Source: CAYYBE01 sp964470345 (GTDB lineage Bacteria > Babelota > Babeliae > Babelales > Babelaceae). From it: DNA of 64,000 nt. A model generated the notes under the pieces. The model did not search any database and was not told the DNA's origin. It worked only from the letters and a program-made list of their open reading frames with translations. The position numbers were made by a program, and so were the translations under genes. This document shows positions 56,826 through 64,000 of this stretch, one piece after another. The stretch's first letter is position 1, and the number at the start of each line of letters is the position of its first letter. The stretch is taken from contig CAYYBE010000006.1 in assembly GCA_964470345.1 (NCBI GenBank), positions 1 through 64,000 on the forward strand, read 5' to 3'.

Positions 56826-57938
56826 TTATTTTTTTTGTTTGCGTTTGGTAACAGCTCTTCCTGTGCTTGTGGCTGGGAATTCTTTTTTCGTAAGCTCTGC
56901 TTCAATTTCACTAATAGTAGGTAAACTACTTTTAAGATTTTTGGGTAGTGATTCTACCAGCTTTATTTCATATTCAGCAACACCAATTGGTTTACGAATA
57001 TCCCGCAAGGCGTACTCAACAGTAAAGTTCTTTTTGGTTCTACATAACAGAAGACCAATGGTTTGATTGTCATCTTTATGGCGCAGTAAATCATCAACAG
57101 CAGAGAGATAAAAATTTAGTTTTCCGGCGTATTCTGGTTTGAAGGATGAGGTTTTTAATTCAACAACCATGTAACAGCGCAGTTTTAAGTGGTAGAGCAG
57201 TAGGTCAAGATAGTAGTCATCTCCGTCCACCTCAAGGTGATATTGCCGTCCAACAAAGGCAAAGTCTTTCCCAAGCTCAAGCAAAAATTTTTGTATGTGG
57301 TCGATGAGCCCCTGTTCAACGTCTCGTTCAAAGTGTTCTTCTCGTAGAGTTAAGAAATCAAAAAGATATGGATCTTTGAGCGATTGTTGTGCCATGTCCG
57401 AATTTGGTGCCGGAAGTGTTCTCTTAAAATTTGTGATCGCCTTCCCTTGCCTCTTGTGCAATTTTGATTTGATCCATGTTTCAAGCATGCTTCGGCTCCA
57501 GCCGTTTTCTACGGCCTTTTGAGCATACCAAAGTTTCAATTCTGTATCTTTGATTTTCTCGATGAGAACGGCATTATGACCCCATGGAATATTGAAGATG
57601 GGAAGTTCTGCCAGTTGCGCAACGGCTTGTGGCATTTCTTGATAAGCGAGATAAAATGCCCTCATTCTAAATATGTTTCTTGGAGAAAACCCTTCAATTC
57701 CGGGAAAGGCATTTTGAAGATCTTGAGCAAGTTGTTCAATTGTGGTTGCACCCCACCCATCAGTTTTCTGTTTTTCAAGAATTGTTTTTCCAATTGACCA
57801 ATAGAGCTTAATGAGCTCTTTGTTGACAGAAAGGGCTGCTTTAATTTGGGCTTCTTGAATTTGTTGTTTAAGCGTTGCAAGCGTTTCTGTGTATTCTCTC
57901 GTTACGACTGCAACTGATTTTTTTTTAGCTTTAGACAT
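56826..57938 (-). CDS. DUF1016/YhcG-type PD-(D/E)XK nuclease-domain protein
   Basis: 370 residues. The N-terminal DUF1016 domain (about 10-165) includes LIKLYWSIGKTILEKQ, GFSPRNIFRMRAFY and IPWGHNAVLIEKI; the C-terminal nuclease fold (about 195-345) includes DDYYLDLLLYHLKLRCYMVVELK, with the Asp and Glu-x-Lys of the PD-(D/E)XK site. Relatives are often mobile and tied to restriction or transposon excision; the role here is unknown. A Lys-rich end (TKRKQKK) may bind DNA. It stops 23 bp from the convergent mlaF. Likely acquired rather than core. Confidence 0.9.
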   Translation of the reverse strand: MSKAKKKSVAVVTREYTETLATLKQQIQEAQIKAALSVNKELIKLYWSIGKTILEKQKTDGWGATTIEQLAQDLQNAFPGIEGFSPRNIFRMRAFYLAYQEMPQAVAQLAELPIFNIPWGHNAVLIEKIKDTELKLWYAQKAVENGWSRSMLETWIKSKLHKRQGKAITNFKRTLPAPNSDMAQQSLKDPYLFDFLTLREEHFERDVEQGLIDHIQKFLLELGKDFAFVGRQYHLEVDGDDYYLDLLLYHLKLRCYMVVELKTSSFKPEYAGKLNFYLSAVDDLLRHKDDNQTIGLLLCRTKKNFTVEYALRDIRKPIGVAEYEIKLVESLPKNLKSSLPTISEIEAELTKKEFPATSTGRAVTKRKQKK

Positions 57939-58103
57939 GGTCGCTCCCGTTTTTTCGCGTTAAGCGCTTTCGTAAACCTTTATTTAATACTACCTATTGG
58001 AGGTTATAGAAGCAACAAAAGCGATATTTGACGGCAGTACTGTTTGTTGGAATTATTGAAAATCGATGGATCGTTGATTGAGTCGTTGTTTTGAATGTTT
58101 TGC

Positions 58104-58130
58104 AAAAGTGCCACAGCTTGTGGCACTTTT
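58104..58130. repeat. Palindromic 27-bp element, copy 1
   Basis: AAAAGTGCCACAGCTTGTGG and the rest form a near-perfect hairpin (stem AAAAGTGCCAC / GTGGCACTTTT). An identical copy is at 58261. This copy lies upstream of the DUF1016 gene in a 405-bp stretch (57939-58343) with no gene. Confidence 0.85.
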
Positions 58131-58260
58131 GTGTCTAAGAATGTTGCTATTGCCTTTCTGGACGTGATATACAACATTGGTTTTCGTGAAAAAAACGAGT
58201 GTTTTTTTGAGCAAAAACCAATTAAAACACTGATTGGTTCGCTATATTAACGGTGTTTTT

Positions 58261-58287
58261 AAAAGTGCCACAGCTTGTGGCACTTTT
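58261..58287 (-). terminator. Palindromic 27-bp element, copy 2, likely terminator of the protease-GNAT operon
   Basis: Same 27-bp palindrome as at 58104, 157 bp apart. It lies 57 bp past the GNAT stop (58344) and on the minus strand reads into TTTTAAAAAC. As the stem ends in A and T runs it can work in both directions. Two identical copies so close suggest a repeated element or local duplication. Confidence 0.6.
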
Positions 58288-58343
58288 GTGTTGAAAAGCT
58301 TCACATAATCGAATAGGACAAATAAATAGATTGTCTTGTTATA

Positions 58344-59099
58344 TTATCTTCCTCGGTTAGATCGAATAATACTTTGTTGTAGTACTTCTGAATCATCTGA
58401 AGCAATGTTCATATAACGTGACAGAGTCCATACGTAATAAAAGTACATGTCGGAATATGCGACGCCGTAGATATTTTTTTGATCAGATTGTATCGTGCCC
58501 AAATTTTTAAAGCCGAGTGATTCATAAAATTTTAGCGTAGGAGCATTGTCGATTTTGAGAGGAGTCACAATAATCGACTTTATACCATCACAAACGTCTT
58601 TTACGCTTAACACCAATTTTCTACCGATGCCCATCTTGCGATACTCTTTATCTACCAATAAGAGGTCTAGTTCTAGGTTGTGCTCTTCTTGGTGAAATGA
58701 GAGAATGCCTGCAATCTTTTTTTTATTATTGTCATATGCAATATGCAGTCGATCGTTTACTTCGTGTCCAACGATCTTTCTGAATAGTTGCTCATCGCGA
58801 ACGAGTTCTATATTTAAAAGATAATCAACTTTGTTTGGATCGATCAGATGCGAATAAGAGCGTAGATATAACGGTTTGAAAAATTCAAACGTTACGTTAT
58901 AGTCAAGTGCTACAATTTCTTGTAGATCTTCTGCAGTTGCAGGTTGAATCACGCAATTGCACTTTTCTTTTTCAGACATTGCTTTGATGGACGTTGTTGG
59001 GAACATAAGCTTTTTGAGCGTCTGAGGGTAGGTTTTACTTATGGTTGATGCGAAGATAACCGACGTTAACATGCTGATTATGCCTATTTGTTTTTTCAT
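58344..59099 (-). CDS. GNAT acetyltransferase with N-terminal signal sequence
   Basis: 251 residues. Hydrophobic N-terminus (IGIISMLTSVIFASTIS), then a GNAT domain (about 50-225): CVIQPATAEDLQEIVALD (beta 1), KKIAGILSFHQEEHNLELDLLLVDKEYR in part, acetyl-CoA loop RKMGIGRKLV near 161-170, and LKFYESLGFKNLG. The acetyl-CoA site is intact. An export signal on a GNAT enzyme suggests activity in the host, with host acetyl-CoA; the acceptor is unknown. It follows the second clostripain-like gene by 18 bp on the same strand. Confidence 0.85.
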   Translation of the reverse strand: MKKQIGIISMLTSVIFASTISKTYPQTLKKLMFPTTSIKAMSEKEKCNCVIQPATAEDLQEIVALDYNVTFEFFKPLYLRSYSHLIDPNKVDYLLNIELVRDEQLFRKIVGHEVNDRLHIAYDNNKKKIAGILSFHQEEHNLELDLLLVDKEYRKMGIGRKLVLSVKDVCDGIKSIIVTPLKIDNAPTLKFYESLGFKNLGTIQSDQKNIYGVAYSDMYFYYVWTLSRYMNIASDDSEVLQQSIIRSNRGR

Positions 59100-59117
59100 A
59101 ACATTAGTTCTTTCTGT

Positions 59118-60506
59118 TTACGAATTCACATACAGTGAAAGCATATTAAGCCAGCTTGTATGCTGTGCAAAGTCAACTAAGGGGAACGTTGGATAGATCT
59201 TGTCATAAGGGACATAGATCGAAATGCCATGTGCGTTTTTAAGGCTATCGCTTGTAGAATTTGCGAGTACAACATAGTCGACCATTGCACAACAACCTTG
59301 TAACGCTTTGCTGAGCCGTTGCTTATAGCCAGCTGTTTCAGCTTGGTTGTTGAGCGTTATAGCATCAAGATTGTTAAGCATATTTGTTAGCAAATGGTGT
59401 AGATCTTTGTACGATGGCTCTTCAAACGAAATACAGTTATTGCGAGAACTGGATTGTCGTATGAAATTCTTTACAGATCTGGATTTTTGTTTTTGCAGTC
59501 CCTCAATTAAGAGATTGCCAAGGTCATCAACGCTCCTGTATAAGTAATCAAGCTTTTCCATGCACAGAGCTGATTGGGTATAATCATAAGCTATGCTTTT
59601 GTAGTAGTCTGCAAAAACTTGAACAGCATCTTGGGCAAATTCGTCTGCTGTCACCGGGAATAGGGCAAGCTTGCTAAAGAGCTTGGCATAGTCAAAGCCA
59701 TAAGCAAGAGTAACTTCTTGTGATGCAATAAGATAGCGCACACATGGTTTTGTTCGATAAGGTTTAAGACTATACGCAAAACCGATGCCCATCATCAGAC
59801 AAGCATCGCAGTAAAGTATATCAAGTGGTCGTCCACCGAGGCAGGTATGTTGTATGTCGCGCAGAACTTCGCCGACTTGGTGATTGGTTAAGAAGTTGTT
59901 GGTGCAATCATCAAAACAGATTCCACGCTCATGTGCTTGCTTGCGTTGTTGTTGTGCTGCTTGCTCAAGATATTCTAAAAAACTCATTGAGCGGTTTAGC
60001 TCTAGAAGATTGGTAGTAGGATTGCAGATATAAAAAACCGAAGGGTCAATAGTACGTGAAAAGCTTGGCTCAATATCGCCTGATCCGTGATTCCATAAAA
60101 CAAGAACGGTCATTTCAGAAGGGAAGTTTCCGAACGCCCATTTACAGGCATCGCGTAGTGTTTCCGGATCGCCACCATCCATTTGGGAATCTTCACCGAC
60201 TTGGACCATATGGTTGTTGTAGATAATAAAGCGTTGGGTAAGTTTGCAGGTCCAAGAACCGTACAAATCAAGATGTACCAAAAAAGTAACATCTTCATTG
60301 GTGCCGACTTGCATTAATTGCTGCAAATTCCGTTCGAGAAAGGATGAAAGGCTGTTTCGCGAGGTAACATAAACAAGAACAGTACAGCGTTTCTTTGCAA
60401 ACGAAGTATTGCTTGGTGCATGTTGGTCTGACGTAAAAGCATTGAGAGATGTTATGAACCCAAAAGTGATGACGTGCAATAAGATTTTCAGTTCAGCAAA
60501 GTTCAT
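59118..60506 (-). CDS. Clostripain-family (C11) cysteine protease, second copy
   Basis: 462 residues from the ATG at 60506, which follows GGGGGATTTGTGT; the longer frame starts at a TTG without a site. Signal segment ILLHVITFGFITSLNAFTS, then KKRCTVLVYVTSRNSL, the catalytic His in LVLWNHGSGD, and the catalytic Cys in YCDACLMMGIGFAYSL. It is a clear paralogue of the gene at 44816, with the same ends (DFAQHTSWLNMLSLYVNS against DFAQHTSWMNMLGLYLNS). A Gln-rich insert (LEQAAQQQRKQAHER) replaces a shorter loop. The substrate is unknown; it is co-transcribed with the GNAT gene. Confidence 0.88.
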   Translation of the reverse strand: MNFAELKILLHVITFGFITSLNAFTSDQHAPSNTSFAKKRCTVLVYVTSRNSLSSFLERNLQQLMQVGTNEDVTFLVHLDLYGSWTCKLTQRFIIYNNHMVQVGEDSQMDGGDPETLRDACKWAFGNFPSEMTVLVLWNHGSGDIEPSFSRTIDPSVFYICNPTTNLLELNRSMSFLEYLEQAAQQQRKQAHERGICFDDCTNNFLTNHQVGEVLRDIQHTCLGGRPLDILYCDACLMMGIGFAYSLKPYRTKPCVRYLIASQEVTLAYGFDYAKLFSKLALFPVTADEFAQDAVQVFADYYKSIAYDYTQSALCMEKLDYLYRSVDDLGNLLIEGLQKQKSRSVKNFIRQSSSRNNCISFEEPSYKDLHHLLTNMLNNLDAITLNNQAETAGYKQRLSKALQGCCAMVDYVVLANSTSDSLKNAHGISIYVPYDKIYPTFPLVDFAQHTSWLNMLSLYVNS

Positions 60507-60660
60507 ACACAAATCCCCCAAGTTTTATTGTCTGATATAACGCTTCTGTGCATAGAATAGAAAAAGCAGTTGGAGAGAAGCAATAATTTGGTTGTAGCGT
60601 GCCTTGCTCTTCAGTTCTTGCTAATGCTACATTTACAGTAATGTTTTAGAGGGGGGCAAA

Positions 60661-61281
60661 GTGCTTAAAAGATATTTTTTCGTGAGTATTCTCTTTTTAG
60701 TGGCACAAAGTTTGCATTCGAGCCAAGTGCGTAGAGTGAGTGTGTATAAAGAAAGTACGTTTCTTACAACACTTAAGAGTGGAGCGTCGTTTGCTTGGAA
60801 ACATCCATGGTTATGCTGGTTGTCATGTTTTAGTTTAGTAGGCGGCGGGATGAGTCGTGCGTTACCCGGGCAGCCGCCTCGCTCATTGGCAGTGCAACTT
60901 TTCGATCTCAATCTGCCACTTTGTACGTGTGAAAAAGCGTTTGTATTTTATCAGCATGGTCTTTATCTCTGGGCTGAGATACCAAAAGAATGTAAAACAA
61001 AAGCGAACTATAAAGAGTTAAAAAAGCAGCAATGTAAGCCTTGTGACAAAGAAGTAGAGATAAATTTAGCTAATCCGCACTACAAGCAAGAACTTCAAAA
61101 AACACTTGATGAGATTCGCAAGAAAGAAGTACGGCAAGCAAAAAGACCAACGGCATCAATACAAAAACACATACTTCTCGCACGTACCTTGCAAAAACGA
61201 AAGCAAAAAATCCAACAACGAACAGAACTGCTAGGATTAACTTCTTTGGAGCGCCCAAAGGGTGTTGCTGAGCATTCTTGA
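60661..61281 (+). CDS. Exported hypothetical protein with basic C-terminus
   Basis: 206 residues, GTG start at 60661 after GAGGGGGGCAAA. Signal segment MLKRYFFVSILFLVAQSLHSSQ, a second hydrophobic patch (HPWLCWLSCFSLVGGGM), a Cys-containing part (LPLCTCEKAFVFYQHG, KKQQCKPCDKE) and a strongly basic helical tail (IRKKEVRQAKRP, LQKRKQKIQQRTE). It resembles no known family. Divergent from the protease operon across a 154-bp spacer. Confidence 0.65.
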   Translation: MLKRYFFVSILFLVAQSLHSSQVRRVSVYKESTFLTTLKSGASFAWKHPWLCWLSCFSLVGGGMSRALPGQPPRSLAVQLFDLNLPLCTCEKAFVFYQHGLYLWAEIPKECKTKANYKELKKQQCKPCDKEVEINLANPHYKQELQKTLDEIRKKEVRQAKRPTASIQKHILLARTLQKRKQKIQQRTELLGLTSLERPKGVAEHS

Positions 61282-61440
61282 TGCGTATCAGAAACTCTTC
61301 TCTTACCACGTAGGCCTAAAAAGATCGGTTACCGCGATTCCATATCTTTAAGATCGAGTGGGGGAGTTTTTTCATAATAACCCTCAAGTATGAGCTAAAG
61401 GTTACATCCAGTGTTACCTTCAGCTCATATCACAACATTG

Positions 61441-61531
61441 GACCTCTTTCAAAACAGTGTTCTTTTGAACACCAACTATCTGTTCTGGGCCCCTCGCTTA
61501 ACCTGGACAAAAGGGGTTTACGAAAGAGGTC
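61441..61531. mobile_element. Possible MITE or insertion-sequence remnant (91 bp)
   Basis: GACCTCTTTC at 61441-61450 pairs exactly with GAAAGAGGTC at 61522-61531, and the pairing extends loosely inward (AAAAC against GTTTAC). There is no gene inside and no clear target duplication. It sits in a 438-bp stretch (61282-61719) where I see no credible coding region. Confidence 0.35.
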
Positions 61532-61719
61532 TATTTTGCTTGGGCGAAGCAAGATTATTAAGCGTTGCTCGAGCACCAGGCTTTTTTGTTTTTATTCTCT
61601 AATACCACGACGTAGATACGAAAGACTTGACGGCGTTATTACGTTGTATTATATTTTGTTATGACATTGTTCGATATTAATCATTTTTAACTTATTTTAA
61701 CCTAACGAAAGGGGGCGCG

Positions 61720-62277
61720 ATGCTCAAAAAACTGGTCAAATACGGAAACAGCACGGCACTTATTCTCGACCGGGCGATTCTGGAGCTTTTAAATATGGGA
61801 GAAGGGTCGACGGTAAAATTGACGACCGACGGCAAGTCGTTGATCATTACCCCGGCTCCTGAAACAGAAAAGCCAGCAGCTGTTACGCTGGGCGGCTTTG
61901 AAACGCTTGTTAATATTGGGCAGGAAAAGAAAGCAGCGATGGAAGCAGATCCAGAGAAAAAACGTCTTGCTGCCGAATGGGCGCCGGGCACAGCAAATCA
62001 CGCCAAGATGATGGAGGTAATGGCTCCAGTGACAAGTAAATACATGAAGGATTGGCATTTTCTCCAGTCGGAACCATACTTGGCGGAAGTTGATGCTTTG
62101 GCAATCAAGCACCATGGCGACAAGTCTTCTGAAGGATTTATGAAAGGGTATAAGGCTTTGTGGAAGAAATATATGCCAACATATCGAGATATGCAGAAGG
62201 AAATGCGTGAGGTATACAAGAAGATTGGGTATCCAGCTGAACTAATGACCGGTCCTGATTGGGAAGATTGGGACTAG
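61720..62277 (+). CDS. AbrB-domain protein with unknown C-terminal domain
   Basis: 185 residues. The N-terminus (KKLVKYGNSTALILDRAILELL, GEGSTVKLTTDGKSLIITPA) is an AbrB/MazE-type domain close to the antitoxin at 10769. A Pro-containing linker leads to about 110 residues, helical and charged (KMMEVMAPVTSKYMKDW, EVDALAIKHHGDKSSEGFM, RDMQKEMREVYKKIGYP), ending in DWEDWD. No toxin gene follows. It may be a solitary regulator with a ligand or protein-binding domain. The ATG follows AAAGGGGGCGCG. Confidence 0.78.
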   Translation: MLKKLVKYGNSTALILDRAILELLNMGEGSTVKLTTDGKSLIITPAPETEKPAAVTLGGFETLVNIGQEKKAAMEADPEKKRLAAEWAPGTANHAKMMEVMAPVTSKYMKDWHFLQSEPYLAEVDALAIKHHGDKSSEGFMKGYKALWKKYMPTYRDMQKEMREVYKKIGYPAELMTGPDWEDWD

Positions 62278-62434
62278 ATGTATTGGGATTGTAATTGCGG
62301 GGTCTTGCGCGCGAGGCCCCTGCTTCGCTGAAGTTATAAAGAGCGGGCTAACGCGAGTTTATTTGACCTCCACTATGACGCATGTGATACTGAACAAAGA
62401 TAACGAACTTTAATTAACCAATATGAAGGACACA

Positions 62435-64000
62435 ATGTACAAAAAAATACTAGCAGCAATGTTTTGTGTGGCTGGGGTTACAGCACCTCTTTTTGCTGAT
62501 GTTGCTCCAAACCCAGATTCGGGCAAGCAGCGGATTATGGCAATTATGTCGAATCTGGAGACAGGGATCGCAGCGTACAATAAAAAGCATATCCACTATG
62601 CTGAGACGCAAAATCTTGCTCAAGACTTGAATGTTCCTGAAATTGCCAAATTCTTTGGCTGCAAAACGCTGGTAGGGGAAGCTTTTTTAACTGAAACACT
62701 CTCTTGCCCTGTTGCTCCCCAAGATCGTGACACGGTACTTCGCGACCGGCAAAACGCGGTGCGGGCTTTGGTAGAAAACCCTGAATTTAAGAAGAACGTA
62801 GAAGCGTTGCTCAACGAAGCGCACCGCTATGAGCAAGATGTGATTGCTTTGTTTTCGGAGCAATTTGTCGGAAAAACATGTCCTGAATTACAACAACTTG
62901 AGCTTATCAAAAAACAGAATCCAGGATTGTATCCGATTTTTAATTTTTTTCATGTTAACCCAACAGGCAAAATAGTGTCGACCTCCCTGAGTGTTGCGGG
63001 GTTTGTTGGTTTAACGTATAGCGCCAAAGTTCTTGGCAAAGCTGCATATATCTCGGCAAAATATGGGTTCCCTTATGGAAAGTTGGCATTCTGGACAGCT
63101 TATATGGGGCTTATTGCTGGGGTGCAGGGCCATGACCTCTATGATACGTATACGAAAGCAGCAGAAAAACGCTCAAAAATGCATGCTTTGAATCAGTTTA
63201 TTACGATTGCCGAAGACTTTGAGCGACTATGCGCAAAGTACGACGTCAAGAATCAGTTCAATCTGAGTGATATTAAAGATCCACAAGGCATTGCTTTGGT
63301 CAAAGGCTTGAAACACGCACGTTATCAAGGTAAAAATACATGGTTCTTTTCGACGCCATCTGTTCATACGTTTTTGTATCAAGTGTATCAAGGACAAGCA
63401 CGTCTTGCAGAGGTGTTTGCCTGTATCGCAGAAATAGATACCTACCATGCGATTGCAACCAAAATACTTGAATCAAAAAACAGCAAAGATAAATTCTGCT
63501 TTGTGACGTTTGTCGACCAAGTAAAGCCCGTCGTTAAGACACAGGGCTTCTGGAATGTGCTTGTCAAAGACGCAGTGCCAAGTGATCTTTGCGAATCGAA
63601 GCACATCATCTTGACTGGGCCAAACGCTGGCGGAAAAACGACTGCAATCAGAGCGCTCTTGCAAAACATTGTCTTAGGGCAAAGCTATGGTGTTGCCGCA
63701 GCAACGACCTTTGAGTTTACGATGTTTGATATTGTTCACTCGTATCTCAATATCTCCGATGACATTTCCAAGAAGTTGTCACTTTTTGCTTCAGAAGTTA
63801 AACGGGCGCAGGATGTTCTACAACGAATGAAAACATTGGCGCCGGGCACTAAGTACTTCTTCGCGCTTGACGAGCTCTTTACGGGAACGGTTGCTGAAGA
63901 TGGCGAAAAGTGCGCTTATGAATTTGTAAAACGCATCTCAGATTTTCCAGGTGTGCAGTTTGTGTACGCGACGCATTTTAATAAACTCAAAGAGTTGGGT
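62435..64000 (+). CDS. Exported MutS-like ATPase (3' end cut by window edge)
   Basis: 522 codons visible, open at the window end. Signal peptide MYKKILAAMFCVAGVTAPLFADV; helical middle with hydrophobic segments (STSLSVAGFVGLTYSA, LAFWTAYMGLIAGVQG); then the MutS ATPase domain: Walker A TGPNAGGKTTAIRALLQN at 394-411 (MutS has TGPNMGGKST), ALDELFTGT at 477-485 (Asp479-Glu480, as MutS DEIGRGT), and VYATHFNKLKEL (MutS SHFxELT). No mismatch-recognition domain precedes it. The ATPase of a DNA repair family behind a signal peptide is unexpected; it may sit in the membrane or act in the host. The ATG follows AAGGACACA. Confidence 0.85.
   Translation, partial: MYKKILAAMFCVAGVTAPLFADVAPNPDSGKQRIMAIMSNLETGIAAYNKKHIHYAETQNLAQDLNVPEIAKFFGCKTLVGEAFLTETLSCPVAPQDRDTVLRDRQNAVRALVENPEFKKNVEALLNEAHRYEQDVIALFSEQFVGKTCPELQQLELIKKQNPGLYPIFNFFHVNPTGKIVSTSLSVAGFVGLTYSAKVLGKAAYISAKYGFPYGKLAFWTAYMGLIAGVQGHDLYDTYTKAAEKRSKMHALNQFITIAEDFERLCAKYDVKNQFNLSDIKDPQGIALVKGLKHARYQGKNTWFFSTPSVHTFLYQVYQGQARLAEVFACIAEIDTYHAIATKILESKNSKDKFCFVTFVDQVKPVVKTQGFWNVLVKDAVPSDLCESKHIILTGPNAGGKTTAIRALLQNIVLGQSYGVAAATTFEFTMFDIVHSYLNISDDISKKLSLFASEVKRAQDVLQRMKTLAPGTKYFFALDELFTGTVAEDGEKCAYEFVKRISDFPGVQFVYATHFNKLKELG

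Noticed and set aside
61411..61602. 63-codon plus-strand frame in the gene-free stretch
   Set aside because: No ribosome site or domain; it spans the 91-bp inverted-repeat element.

Overview
The window looks like a chromosomal segment from a member of Candidatus Dependentiae (TM6), a phylum of small-genome, Gram-negative-type endosymbionts and parasites of protists. This is inferred from the gene mix, not from a marker search. Housekeeping genes (alaS, polA, priA, infB, nusA, mnmE, jag, ruvA, rarA, tpiA, gpmI, secG, mlaEF, lgt) are interleaved with many proteins that carry an N-terminal signal sequence and eukaryote-like parts: WD40 beta-propellers, F-box-like helices, Sel1/TPR repeats, a RING-H2 finger, WH2-like motifs and clostripain-type proteases. 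Such proteins are typical of bacteria that manipulate a eukaryotic host.

Layout. 0-11 kb: lgt (cut by the window edge), a TVP38/TMEM64 membrane protein, an ABC-F ATPase, an EamA exporter, gpmI, an exported phosphoribosyltransferase, two small secreted proteins, alaS and a Doc/AbrB-type toxin-antitoxin pair. 11-17 kb: an exported AAA ATPase, a DEAD-box helicase, a secreted protein with proline-rich, WH2-like and acidic-Trp segments (candidate actin regulator) and a secreted coiled-coil protein. 17-29 kb: polA, mnmH, priA, two paralogous secreted propeller-like proteins, rarA and a seven-bladed secreted WD40 protein. 29-36 kb: orn, a tandem fusion of two D-Ala-D-Ala ligases, then four secreted proteins on the minus strand, one with Sel1 repeats plus a RING-H2 finger, then ruvA. 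36-42 kb: tRNA-Gly(GCC), jag, mnmE, infB and nusA.

At 42.1-42.4 kb lies a strong candidate replication origin: an AT-rich tract followed by two oppositely oriented, about 11-bp-phased arrays of DnaA boxes. By eye the plus strand is C-rich to the left and shifts to G at least equal to C on the right, and nusA-infB and the 48-57 kb genes point away from it.

42-64 kb: a family 4 uracil-DNA glycosylase, a secreted WD40 protein, a clostripain-like protease (paralogue at 59-60 kb), a ComEC-like protein, an M16 protease, a MutY-like glycosylase, a Cys-rich peptide, tpiA-secG-mlaE-mlaF, a DUF1016 nuclease, an exported GNAT acetyltransferase, an AbrB-domain protein and an exported MutS-like ATPase cut by the window end.

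Two 100-N gaps (28047-28146 and 52347-52446) are each flanked by the same 55 bp on both sides. Collapsing the duplicate restores one open frame in both genes, so both look like unmerged contig overlaps, not missing DNA. Many start codons were moved downstream of the longest frame because a GGAG-type ribosome site sits inside the longest frame.
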